Source: JAAYYY01 sp032260445
GTDB lineage: Bacteria; Chloroflexota; Anaerolineae; Promineifilales; Promineifilaceae
Assembly (NCBI GenBank): GCA_032260445.1
Contig: JAVVFG010000052.1
Location: 1 to 16,464, forward strand
DNA length: 16,464 nucleotides
Direction of reading: 5' to 3'
The notes below the pieces were generated by a model. It was not told the origin of the DNA, ran no database searches, and worked only from the letters and a program-made list of their open reading frames with translations. A program made the translations under genes and the position numbers. Within the stretch, counting starts at the first letter, position 1, and each line of letters starts with the position of its first letter. Positions 1 to 7,175 of the stretch are shown piece by piece.

Positions 1-1134
1 GTCGGGCGGTGCCAGGGGCAGCAGCAGAGTGAATGTGCTGCCCCTGCCCGCGCCGGTGCTCGCTGCCGTCAGCTCGCCACCCATTGCCCACGCCAGGTAG
101 CGCGAGATGGTCAGGCCGATGCCGCTGCCGCCGCTGCGGCGCGAACGGGACGTATCGACGCGGAAAAAGCGTTCGAAAATGTACGGTAGCGCCTCTGCCG
201 GAATGCCAATACCGGTGTCCGTCACAGTTACCTCGGCGTTCCGTTCGCGCGACGACACCTTTACGTCGATGCGCCCACCTTCCGGCGTGTAACGGATCGC
301 ATTGCCCAGTAGGTTGTGCAGAATCTGCAGCACGCGGTCGGCGTCAACGTGAACCAATGGCGAATCGGCCAGCCGGCTCACCGACAGTGTAACCCCTTTA
401 CCCGCGGCCTGCGACAACAGCGATGCCGCAGCTAGCTCGACCAATGGTAGCAGCGGCTGACTTTCCATCTGCAGGCTAATCTGGCCCGCTTCCACCCTTG
501 ACAGCGCCTGAAGGTCGTCGATGAGGCGCTGCAGCCGGCGTACCTCCTGGTGCATGGCGTCAAACGTCTCTTCTTCCGGCTCAAACAGGCCGTCTACCAG
601 CCCCTCCAGATAGCCGGCAAGTGCTGTCAGCGGCGTGCGCAACTCGTGGGCCACGTCGCCGATGAGCGTGACACGCTGTTCTTCGACGCCCTGCAGGGCT
701 TTGGCCATCTGGTTGAAGCTGGACGCGACTAGGGCGAGTTCCTCACTATCCGGAACCGAGACGCGTTCGCTATAGCGGCCAGCAGCCACCCGCCGTGCAC
801 TGCCTGCAAGCTGGTCGAGTGGGTGGAGGATCTGCCGTGCCAGGACGAGTCCAGTAATGAGCGCCGCGACGATCGCGCCCGTCGCTGCCACGGCGACTGA
901 CGCTAGCACCGCGGAACGGAACGCTGCCAGGAGCGCAGACGTTCCTTCCGCCAGCTCTGCCTCACTCTCCGCTGACGCCAGCGCAGCGAAATCGCCCGCC
1001 AGCGCCGAGGGGACGACGTAGTCAAGCAGGATGCGGCTCATCGCTAACACCACGATAACGCCGACAATCACCACGAGCATGTGCGCAGCGACGATTCGCC
1101 AGCGCAGCCGGCTGAAGAGGGGATGCCGGCTCAT
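1..1134 (-). CDS. Sensor histidine kinase of a two-component system (partial, C-terminus off the left edge)
   Basis: Membrane-bound histidine kinase; 378 codons are visible, in frame to the first base, so only a short C-terminal end may be missing. Order of parts: TM1 about residues 13-36, a short external loop of about 40 residues, TM2 about 75-98, a HAMP linker about 99-150, dimerisation/phosphoacceptor domain with H-box VAHELRTPLT (phospho-His 163), then the ATPase domain with N-box NLLGNAIRYT (Asn278), G1 box DTGIGIP (306-312), F-box FERFFR and G2 box GGSGIGL (335-341). All catalytic motifs are intact. The ATG overlaps the stop of the response regulator gene by ATGA, so the two genes are translationally coupled and form one operon. 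The small sensor loop resembles BaeS/CpxA-like kinases; the signal sensed is unknown. The family assignment is from motifs; a partner role with the adjacent regulator is inferred from the overlap. Confidence 0.95.
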   Translation of the reverse strand, partial: MSRHPLFSRLRWRIVAAHMLVVIVGVIVVLAMSRILLDYVVPSALAGDFAALASAESEAELAEGTSALLAAFRSAVLASVAVAATGAIVAALITGLVLARQILHPLDQLAGSARRVAAGRYSERVSVPDSEELALVASSFNQMAKALQGVEEQRVTLIGDVAHELRTPLTALAGYLEGLVDGLFEPEEETFDAMHQEVRRLQRLIDDLQALSRVEAGQISLQMESQPLLPLVELAAASLLSQAAGKGVTLSVSRLADSPLVHVDADRVLQILHNLLGNAIRYTPEGGRIDVKVSSRERNAEVTVTDTGIGIPAEALPYIFERFFRVDTSRSRRSGGSGIGLTISRYLAWAMGGELTAASTGAGRGSTFTLLLPLAPPD

Positions 1135-1820
1135 GCCGGGTTATCCACCAGTTTGTAGCCGACCCCGCGGATCGTTTCGATCACACGCTCGCCTGTCGCC
1201 TCTTCCAGCTTGCGCCGCACCTGGCCGACATACACGTCTACCACACGTTCGTTGCCGTAGAAGTCAATGCCCCAGACACGGTCGAGGAGCTGCTCGCGCG
1301 TGAGTACGAAACCCGCATGTAGCGCCAGCTCCCAGAGCAGCTTGAACTCCGTCGGCGTGAGTTCGATTGGCCCGCCTGGCGTGCGGGCTTCGTAGCGATC
1401 TGCATCAATGCTAAAGAGGCGGAAGTGGCGGCTATTACCGCCTCGCCGGTCCCCCCGCTGGCGCCGCAGGATTGCCTCGACCCGTGCCACGAGCTCGCGC
1501 GGGCTGAATGGTTTCGTCAAGTAATCATCCGCGCCCAGCTTCAACCCGGCCACGCGATCCATCTCTTCGGTGCGCGCCGTGAGCATCAAGATGTAGACGT
1601 CTGAACGCTCCCGCAGGCGCGTGGCTACTTCCATACCGTCCATGCCCGGGAGATTAAGATCCAGAATCACTAGGTCGGGCTGGTAACTCTGCGCCTGCCG
1701 CAGCGCATCTGGGCCATCATCGCTGCTGAGAACGTGAAAGCCCGCGCTCTCGAGATACGTGCGCACCACACGTTGGATGCTCACTTCGTCTTCGACGACA
1801 AGAATGGTTTTTTTGCGCAT
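1131..1820 (-). CDS. Response regulator, OmpR/PhoB family
   Basis: DNA-binding response regulator of 229 residues, normal length for the family. The receiver domain (about 1-120) has the acidic pair E10/D11, phospho-acceptor Asp54 in LVILDLNLPGMDG, Thr81 and Lys103 in DYLTKPF, so it should be phosphorylated by the kinase that follows. The C-terminal winged helix (about 130-226) carries LTPTEFKLL, the recognition-helix region ERVVDVYVGQVRRKLEE and the terminal hairpin ETIRGVGYKLV typical of this class. The start is ATG at 1820, with only a weak Shine-Dalgarno and a good -10 about 27 bases upstream. Members of this family bind direct repeats about 11 bases apart. TGTCA-type repeats 22-23 bases apart occur upstream of three transcription units here, including 128 bases from this gene, which makes it a candidate regulator of them (inference). 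The specific family member (PhoP-, PhoB- or KdpE-like) cannot be decided. Confidence 0.95.
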   Translation of the reverse strand: MRKKTILVVEDEVSIQRVVRTYLESAGFHVLSSDDGPDALRQAQSYQPDLVILDLNLPGMDGMEVATRLRERSDVYILMLTARTEEMDRVAGLKLGADDYLTKPFSPRELVARVEAILRRQRGDRRGGNSRHFRLFSIDADRYEARTPGGPIELTPTEFKLLWELALHAGFVLTREQLLDRVWGIDFYGNERVVDVYVGQVRRKLEEATGERVIETIRGVGYKLVDNPA

Positions 1821-1846
1821 AGTACGGTGTTCCGGCCTGTGTCTCC

Positions 1847-1875
1847 ATTATACTCCCGGGGAGCAGGCACGCGAA
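1847..1875 (-). promoter_or_regulatory. Candidate promoter of the two-component operon
   Basis: On the minus strand TATAAT (1852-1847) is a perfect -10 hexamer. With a 17-base spacer the -35 position is TTCGCG (1875-1870), which matches the consensus at only 3 of 6 positions, so the promoter may need an activator. The expected start point is near 1840, giving a leader of about 20 bases. Confidence 0.5.
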
Positions 1876-1947
1876 CCGGCCGGGCACCTTCGCGCATTAG
1901 CGTTACCTAGTCGCATACACGAATACCTGGATGCATTCGTTACATTT

Positions 1948-2004
1948 GTCAGGGGAAGGCGATGACAACCGGCACTGCCCGCAAGCAGTCGTCTCGGCTA
2001 TCCT
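1948..2004 (+). promoter_or_regulatory. Shared composite promoter element, copy A (upstream of the small Cys protein)
   Basis: GTCAGGGG (1948-1955), five bases, GATGACAAC (1961-1969), CGGCACT (1970-1976), then a CTGCCC -35-like hexamer (1975-1980), an 18-base spacer and TATCCT (1999-2004) as -10. TTGTCA (1946-1951) and TGACAA (1963-1968) also form an inverted repeat with an 11-base gap. Copies with the same architecture lie at 10949-11004 (+) and 10141-10086 (-). The predicted start point is near 2011, about 42 bases ahead of the ATG at 2053. Promoter function is inferred from conservation and spacing. Confidence 0.55.
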
Positions 2005-2052
2005 ACAACCAATATCTCCGGGGGACGCATGACACGGACATGGAGGCGATAG

Positions 2053-2277
2053 ATGGCCAGTGAGACATGGGTAGTCGTCAAGAAGCAGTGGTGTGACGTG
2101 CTCCAGCGCGAAGCCGAGCTACTGGAGCGAAGGGTGTATCCGGCCAGCGTCCTGCCAGACATGGAAGCCTACCGCGTAGTCGGGCGCAAATGCTCCGCCG
2201 ATATCGAATGCAATTTGCTGGGCTGCCGCTGCAAATGGGCTTATACCGACCCTGAATTTGACCGATTCGCTCTCTAG
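2053..2277 (+). CDS. Small cysteine-containing protein, unknown function
   Basis: A 74-residue soluble protein with no signal peptide or membrane segment. GGAGG at 2042-2046 lies six bases before the ATG. Cysteines are at 14, 47, 53, 58 and 60; the C-terminal group (C47, C53, C58, C60, ending GCRCKWA) could bind a metal or form disulfides, but no known zinc-finger spacing is met. The N-terminal half, WVVVKKQWCDVLQREAELLE, looks like a beta strand followed by an amphipathic helix. I recall similar small hypothetical proteins in Chloroflexota genomes but cannot name a family. The gene is monocistronic: it faces the end of the DHOD-like gene and has its own promoter, copy A of the shared element, which links it to ppdK and the membrane-complex operon. 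No function is assigned. Confidence 0.75.
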   Translation: MASETWVVVKKQWCDVLQREAELLERRVYPASVLPDMEAYRVVGRKCSADIECNLLGCRCKWAYTDPEFDRFAL

Positions 2278-2310
2278 GAGAGCGCAATCCTCGGGAAAAC
2301 AGCAAAAACG

Positions 2311-2343
2311 GAAGTGGCTGCAGTGGTGAGCTGCAGCCACTTC
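2311..2343 (-). terminator. Intrinsic terminator of the ppdK-nifJ-DHOD-like operon
   Basis: A perfect 13-base-pair stem (GAAGTGGCTGCAG at 2311-2323 against 2331-2343) with a 7-base loop. Read on the minus strand it is followed within two bases by TTTTT and then TTTT (CGTTTTTGCTGTTTT, 2310-2296), the classic U-tract. It lies about 42 bases after the DHOD-like stop codon. In the plus direction no T-run follows, so for the converging small gene it would be at best a weak terminator. Confidence 0.85.
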
Positions 2344-2384
2344 TCACAGAAAAGGAGGTGGGGTGACGGCGACAGGGTAGCCGT

Positions 2385-3389
2385 TTAGATGTAACCAGGT
2401 CCGTAGGAGCTGACGACCTGGATGTAGTTCGCCCGTTCAAACGCGGCGGGAGCAGCCACGTTAACCTGGCTCAGACTCCCACGCAGCTCGTCGAGCGAAT
2501 TGTACTCGTTCTCCACCAGCCACATCGCAACCTCGCCGAGGATCTCCCCAATCCGGCCTAGCCCGTTCTCCAGAAGTTCGGAGGCCATCATCGCCACCGT
2601 CGCTCCAGCCGCCAGGCTCTTGAGCACGTCGGTCGCCGTGTGCACGCCCGTCGTGAGACCGATGTCGGCGTGCACGCGTCCGTAAAGGATGGCGGCCCAA
2701 CGTAGGGGAAGGCGCAGCTCATCCGAGTCGCTTAAGATCAGGTTCGGCACGACCTCCAACGCTTCGAGATCCAGGTCCGGCTGGTAGAAGCGGTTGAAAA
2801 GCACAAGACCATCGGCGCCGGCGTCGTCGAGTCGCTTCGCCATGTTGGCCATTGAGCTGAAATAGGGGCTAAGCTTCATCGCCACCGGAATTTGTACCGC
2901 AGCCTTCACGTCGCGCAGCACGTCAAGGTAGATCTGCTCCACCTCTCCGCCCGTCAGTTCCGGGTTGGTCGGGATGTAATAGATGTTCAGCTCGAGCGCG
3001 TCGGCGCCCGCTTCCTCGATGCGCCGTGCGTAGTCGATCCAACCCCCAGTCGAGACACCGTTCAAGCTGGCAATGACCGGAATGTCCAGCACTTCCTTGG
3101 CGCGCGCGATGTGCTCAAGATAGGCCTCCGGCCCGACCATACGGTAGCTCGGCGCCTCAGGGAAGAAGGTGATTGATTCCGGGTAGATTTCCGTGCCCTG
3201 GACGAGATACTCATTCAGAGTTTTGCTCTCCATGCGAATCTCTTCTTCGAAGAGCGAGTAGAGGACGACAGCCGCCGCGCCGGCGTCTTCGATGCGGCGC
3301 AGGGTGCTGATGTGACGGGAAAGGGGTGACGACGACGGAACGATTGGGTTCTTGAGGTTGAGACCCAGGTACGTGGTGCTCAGATCCAT
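2385..3389 (-). CDS. Dihydroorotate dehydrogenase-like flavoprotein (PFOR-associated)
   Basis: A 334-residue TIM-barrel protein of the FMN-binding dihydroorotate dehydrogenase superfamily. Family marks: N-terminal LGLNLKNPIVPSSSPLS (8-24), IPVIASLNG (103-111), ELNI (133-136), VAMKLSPYF (169-177, with the flavin-contacting Lys172), and the phosphate-binding end GLTTGVHTATDVLKSLAAGA (244-263). The class 1A active-site loop NxSCPN reads NIYYIP here, so the catalytic Cys is a Tyr (138); class 2 enzymes use Ser, also absent. It is therefore unlikely to make orotate, and no PyrK partner or pyrimidine gene is nearby. Genes of this type are often found beside nifJ in other bacteria, which suggests a redox role tied to pyruvate:ferredoxin oxidoreductase, but the substrate is unknown. 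ATG at 3389 is preceded by AGGAG at good spacing. It is the last gene of the ppdK-nifJ operon, 67 bases after nifJ. Confidence 0.85.
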   Translation of the reverse strand: MDLSTTYLGLNLKNPIVPSSSPLSRHISTLRRIEDAGAAAVVLYSLFEEEIRMESKTLNEYLVQGTEIYPESITFFPEAPSYRMVGPEAYLEHIARAKEVLDIPVIASLNGVSTGGWIDYARRIEEAGADALELNIYYIPTNPELTGGEVEQIYLDVLRDVKAAVQIPVAMKLSPYFSSMANMAKRLDDAGADGLVLFNRFYQPDLDLEALEVVPNLILSDSDELRLPLRWAAILYGRVHADIGLTTGVHTATDVLKSLAAGATVAMMASELLENGLGRIGEILGEVAMWLVENEYNSLDELRGSLSQVNVAAPAAFERANYIQVVSSYGPGYI

Positions 3390-3413
3390 GCTCTTTCTCC
3401 TATTGCAGACGAA

Positions 3414-3445
3414 GAGGAGCGGCAGCGTTCCTGCCGCCGCTCCTC
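3414..3445 (-). other. Intergenic hairpin between nifJ and the DHOD-like gene
   Basis: On the minus strand an arm GAGGAGCGGCGGCAG (3445-3431), loop GAACG, and arm CTGCCGCTCCTC (3425-3414) form a 12-base-pair stem with a three-base bulge. It begins 11 bases after the nifJ stop and has no U-tract. It may protect or define the nifJ mRNA end, or attenuate transcription into the DHOD-like gene; both are inference. Confidence 0.6.
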
Positions 3446-3456
3446 AGATGCTTCAC

Positions 3457-6400
3457 TCAGCGATTGCCGTTCTGCCCGTTCTTCTTACCCCGCGCCAACT
3501 GCTCGTAGGCTTCCCAGCGGAATTCCACATCCCCTTGCGCAAGGCGGAGCAGCCGTTCGGCTGCTTCCGGATTACTCTGCGTGAGCATGCGATAGCGGCC
3601 TTCGCGGTAAATATACTTCTCCAGCGGCAGGCTCGGCGCCTTGGAGTCGAGCTGGAACGGATTCTGGCCTTCCGCGCTCAGGTCAGGGTTGTACCGGAAG
3701 AGAGGCCAGTGGCCTGACTTCACCGCGGCGTCCTGCTGTTCGAGCCCGAAGCGCAGGTCATAGCCATGGGCGATGCAATGCGTGTAGGCGATGATCAGCG
3801 ATGGCCCGTCGTACGCTTCCGCTTCGAGAAACGCCTGGACGGTCTGCCGGTCGCTGGCACCCATCGCCACCCGGGCCACATAGACGTTGCCGTAGGTCAT
3901 TGCCAGCATGCCTAGGTCTTTCTTAGGTAGCGGCTTGCCGGCAGCGGCGAACTTGGCGACGGCGCCGCGCGGCGTCGCTTTCGACATCTGCCCGCCGGTA
4001 TTGGAGTAGACCTCAGTATCGAGAACGAGAACGTTCACGTTGCGCCCGGAGGCAAGGACGTGGTCCAGACCGCCGTAGCCAATGTCGTACGCCCAGCCAT
4101 CGCCGCCGACGATCCACACGCTCTTGTTCACGAAGACGTCGCTCAGGCTGAGCAAATTCTCCAGCTCGGCGCGCTGTTCGTCTACCTCGCCGTCGCTGCC
4201 CTGTATCATTTCTTCGATGCGGTGCTTCAGCTCGGCCACGCGGCCCCGTTGGGCACGGATCTCCTCGTCCGTCACCTGATCAGCGTAGATAATCGCGTCG
4301 GCCAACTCCGGCCCAATCGCCTCACGCAGTGTGCGCAAAAGATGGATTCCAGCCTCGGTGCGCTGGTCAAGGGCCACACGCATGCCCATGCCGAACTCGG
4401 CGTTATCTTCGAACAGAGAGTTTGACCAGGCTGGCCCGCGCCCTTCGTCGTTCTTCGCCCAGGGCGTCGTCGGCAGGTTACCGCCGTAGATGGATGAGCA
4501 GCCCGTGGCGTTGGCGATCAAGGTGCGGTCGCCAAAGAGCTGGCTCAGCAGTTTGAGGTAGGGTGTCTCGCCGCAGCCAGCGCAGGCGCCCGAGAACTCG
4601 AAGAGTGGCTCGAGCAGCTGGTTGTACTTGACCTGATTGAGCGGAATCTCCGCGCGATCCGTGTATGGCAGTGTCTCGAAGAAGGCCCAGTTCTCAACTT
4701 CCTGTTCGCGGATCGGCAGCTGCGGAGCCATGTTGATTGCCTTGAACTTCGGCTGCGCCTTGTTCTTCGCAGGGCACACCTCTACGCATAGCGCACAGCC
4801 GGTGCAATCTTCGACCGCCACCTGCAACGTATAGAGCTGGTCTTTCCACTCCCGGAAACGCGCAGGCGCCGTCTTAAAGCTCGCTGGAGCATCCGCTACC
4901 GCTTCTGGGGAGACAACCTTCTCGCGGATAACCGCGTGCGGACATACGAAGACGCACTTGCCACACTGGATGCAGATGTCGGGATCCCAAACCGGTACTT
5001 CAACGGCAATATTCCGCTTCTCCCACTGCGTCGTCCCGGTGGGGTACGTGCCGTCCACGGGCAGGGCGCTCACCGGCAGCATGTCGCCATCGCCGGCAAT
5101 GATGCGCGCCGTTACCGATTGCACAAATTCCGGTGCCTCCGCCGGTACCACCGGCGGGCGCACGAACTCGCTCGACACGGCTTCCGGCACGTCGACGCGG
5201 TACATATGCGACAGCGCGGCGTCTACTGCCGCGAAGTTCTGCTGTACTACCGTTTCGCCGCGCTTGCCGTACGTCTTCTCGATCGCTCTCTTGATCTCGC
5301 CAATGGCCTCATCACGTGTCAACAGTGGCTCACCCGTTATCTCGTCCAAGAGGGCGAAGAAACACGTCTGCATGATCGTGTTGATACGGCGGCCCATGCC
5401 GGTTTCATCAGCTACGGAGTACGCATCGACAACATAGAACTTGATGTTCTTGTCGATCATCTGCTGCTGCATTGTGCGTGGCAACGTCTCCCATACCTCA
5501 TCAGGCCCGAAGGGGCTGTTCAGGAGGAGGGTTGCCCCCGGCGCAGCAAGTTCCAACACGTCGAAGCGCTCCACGAACGTCGCCTGGTGTACGCCGACGA
5601 AGTTGGCCGACTGCACCAGATAGGTCGAGCGGATCGGCCGCGGGCCGAAGCGTAGGTGGCTGACCGTACGCGCGCCAGATTTCTTCGAATCGTACACGAA
5701 ATAGCCCTGAGCGAACTTATCCGTGTTCTCGCCGATGATCTTGATCGAGTTGTGGTTCGCACCCACAGTGCCGTCGGCGCCCAGTCCATAGAAGACAGCA
5801 CGCACGTTGTCCTCCGACTCGATGACGAAATCTTCGTCCCACGGCAGGCTCGTGTTGGTCACGTCGTCGTGGATGCCGATAGTGAAGTGATTCTTCGGCC
5901 GTTCTTTCTTCAGCTCGTCGAAGACCGCCTTGACCATCGCCGGCGTGAACTCCTTCGAGCTCAGCCCGTAGCGCCCGCCGACAACGCGCGGCATAGCGTT
6001 GAACTGGCTCGCACCATCGCTCACCTGTTCACTAAGCGCCGTGACGACGTCGAGGTAGAGGGGCTCGCCCGTCGCGCCCGGCTCTTTGGTGCGGTCCAAC
6101 ACGGCGATCGCTCTGGCACTCGCCGGCAGGCTCTGCACAAACCGTTCGCTATCAAACGGGCGGTAAAGACGCACGACCAAGACGCCGACCTTCTCGCCCT
6201 GGCTGTTGAGATAGTTGACCGTCTCGCGCGCCGTCTCTGCGCCAGAGCCCATCACGACGATGACGCGCTCGGCATCGGGCGCGCCTTCGTAGTCGAATAG
6301 GTGGTACTGGCGCCCCGTGAGCGACGCGAACTGGTCCATTGCGTCCTGCACGATGCCGGGGCAGTGCAGGTAATAGGGATTCACCGTCTCCCGCGCCTGG

Positions 6401-7095
6401 AAGAAGGTGTCAGGGTTATGGGCCGTGCCGCGCACGACCGGGTCGTCCGGCGTAAGGCCGCGCTCGCGATGTGCCCGCACCAGCTCATCGTTGATCATCG
6501 CGCGTGCCACGCTCTTGTCGAGCGGGTTAAGCTTGTTTAGCTCGTGCGAGGTGCGGAAGCCGTCGAAGAAGTGCACGAACGGCACGCGCGCGGCGAGGGT
6601 GGCTGCCTGCGCGATGAGCGCGAAATCCATCGCTTCCTGGTTGTTGTTGGAGGCGAGGAAAGCCCAGCCGGTGTTGCGCGCCGCCATAACGTCGCTGTGA
6701 TCGCCAAAAATGGACAGTGCCTGCGTCGCGACCGAGCGCGCTGCTACGTGAAAGACGGTGGCCGTCAGCTCGCCGGCGATCTTGTACATGTTCGGGATCA
6801 TCAATAGCAGCCCCTGGGAGGCGGTAAAGGTGGTCGTCAGCGCGCCGGTCTGTAGCGCGCCGTGCACTGCTCCCGCAGCACCGCCTTCCGACTGCATCTC
6901 CACGACCAGGGGAACTGAACCCCAGATGTTGCGCCGCCCTTCGGCCGACCACTGATCGGCCAGTTCGCCCATCGCCGAAGAGGGGGTAATTGGATAAATG
7001 GCGATAACTTCGTTGACCATGTGGGCGACGGTTGCCGTGGCCTCGTTGCCGTCGATGGTCAGGTACAGGTCTCTTCTCTCAGCTAGTTCAGCCAT
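3457..7095 (-). CDS. nifJ: Pyruvate:ferredoxin (flavodoxin) oxidoreductase, NifJ type
   Basis: Cytoplasmic homodimeric-type PFOR: pyruvate + CoA + oxidised ferredoxin to acetyl-CoA + CO2 + reduced ferredoxin, reversible. At 1212 residues it is full length for the single-chain enzyme. Order of domains: pyrimidine-binding domain I (DGNEATATVAHMVNEVIAIYPITPSS, shown here split: DGNEATATVA at 15-24, YPITPSS at 34-40), domain II (about 260-400), gamma-like domain III (about 430-620), ferredoxin-like domain with two 4Fe-4S clusters (C708, C711, C714, C718 and C764, C767, C770, C774), and the TPP domain with GGDGWAYDIGYGG (997-1009). The proximal cluster ligands are C838, C841, C866 and C1107, matching the pattern of the Desulfovibrio africanus enzyme. 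All 12 cluster cysteines are present. ATG at 7095 is preceded by GGAG eight bases away. It lies 80 bases after ppdK on the same strand. The oxygen-sensitive enzyme class points to anaerobic or microaerobic metabolism; the direction of catalysis cannot be read from sequence. Confidence 0.97.
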   Translation of the reverse strand: MAELAERRDLYLTIDGNEATATVAHMVNEVIAIYPITPSSAMGELADQWSAEGRRNIWGSVPLVVEMQSEGGAAGAVHGALQTGALTTTFTASQGLLLMIPNMYKIAGELTATVFHVAARSVATQALSIFGDHSDVMAARNTGWAFLASNNNQEAMDFALIAQAATLAARVPFVHFFDGFRTSHELNKLNPLDKSVARAMINDELVRAHRERGLTPDDPVVRGTAHNPDTFFQARETVNPYYLHCPGIVQDAMDQFASLTGRQYHLFDYEGAPDAERVIVVMGSGAETARETVNYLNSQGEKVGVLVVRLYRPFDSERFVQSLPASARAIAVLDRTKEPGATGEPLYLDVVTALSEQVSDGASQFNAMPRVVGGRYGLSSKEFTPAMVKAVFDELKKERPKNHFTIGIHDDVTNTSLPWDEDFVIESEDNVRAVFYGLGADGTVGANHNSIKIIGENTDKFAQGYFVYDSKKSGARTVSHLRFGPRPIRSTYLVQSANFVGVHQATFVERFDVLELAAPGATLLLNSPFGPDEVWETLPRTMQQQMIDKNIKFYVVDAYSVADETGMGRRINTIMQTCFFALLDEITGEPLLTRDEAIGEIKRAIEKTYGKRGETVVQQNFAAVDAALSHMYRVDVPEAVSSEFVRPPVVPAEAPEFVQSVTARIIAGDGDMLPVSALPVDGTYPTGTTQWEKRNIAVEVPVWDPDICIQCGKCVFVCPHAVIREKVVSPEAVADAPASFKTAPARFREWKDQLYTLQVAVEDCTGCALCVEVCPAKNKAQPKFKAINMAPQLPIREQEVENWAFFETLPYTDRAEIPLNQVKYNQLLEPLFEFSGACAGCGETPYLKLLSQLFGDRTLIANATGCSSIYGGNLPTTPWAKNDEGRGPAWSNSLFEDNAEFGMGMRVALDQRTEAGIHLLRTLREAIGPELADAIIYADQVTDEEIRAQRGRVAELKHRIEEMIQGSDGEVDEQRAELENLLSLSDVFVNKSVWIVGGDGWAYDIGYGGLDHVLASGRNVNVLVLDTEVYSNTGGQMSKATPRGAVAKFAAAGKPLPKKDLGMLAMTYGNVYVARVAMGASDRQTVQAFLEAEAYDGPSLIIAYTHCIAHGYDLRFGLEQQDAAVKSGHWPLFRYNPDLSAEGQNPFQLDSKAPSLPLEKYIYREGRYRMLTQSNPEAAERLLRLAQGDVEFRWEAYEQLARGKKNGQNGNR

Positions 7096-7129
7096 AGTGA
7101 TTCTCCAGTGTTCGGTCGTCAGCTAGCGA

Positions 7130-7158
7130 CGGGCGGCAGGCTCTTCACCTGCCGCCCG
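7130..7158 (-). other. Intergenic hairpin between ppdK and nifJ
   Basis: A perfect 11-base-pair stem, CGGGCGGCAGG (7130-7140) against CCTGCCGCCCG (7148-7158), with a 7-base loop. It begins 17 bases after the ppdK stop. On the minus strand no T-run follows, so it is not a standard terminator; it may be a partial terminator or an mRNA stabiliser between operon genes. Its core GGCGGCAG / CTGCCGC is shared with the hairpin at 3414-3445. Confidence 0.65.
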
Positions 7159-7175
7159 CCGCCTCTGAAAAGCGC

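Noticed and set aside
1962..2063. A 33-codon open frame (ATG 1962) with a purine-rich stretch before it, overlapping the start of the 74-residue gene
   Set aside because: Its start codon lies inside the shared promoter element and upstream of the predicted transcription start near 2011, so it would not be on the transcript; the sequence also shows no recognisable protein feature.
2343..2365. Minus-strand CACCTCCTTTTCT resembling the 3' end of 16S rRNA
   Set aside because: No upstream sequence resembles 16S rRNA; it is a short chance match in the 3' untranslated region, and its plus-strand Shine-Dalgarno look-alike leads only to a five-codon frame.
3457..7095. Several long open frames opposite nifJ and ppdK (for example near 4936-5655, 5656-6300 and 7914-8528 on the plus strand)
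   Set aside because: They are antisense shadows created by high GC and codon bias of two unmistakable genes; none has domain motifs or good ribosome-binding sites.
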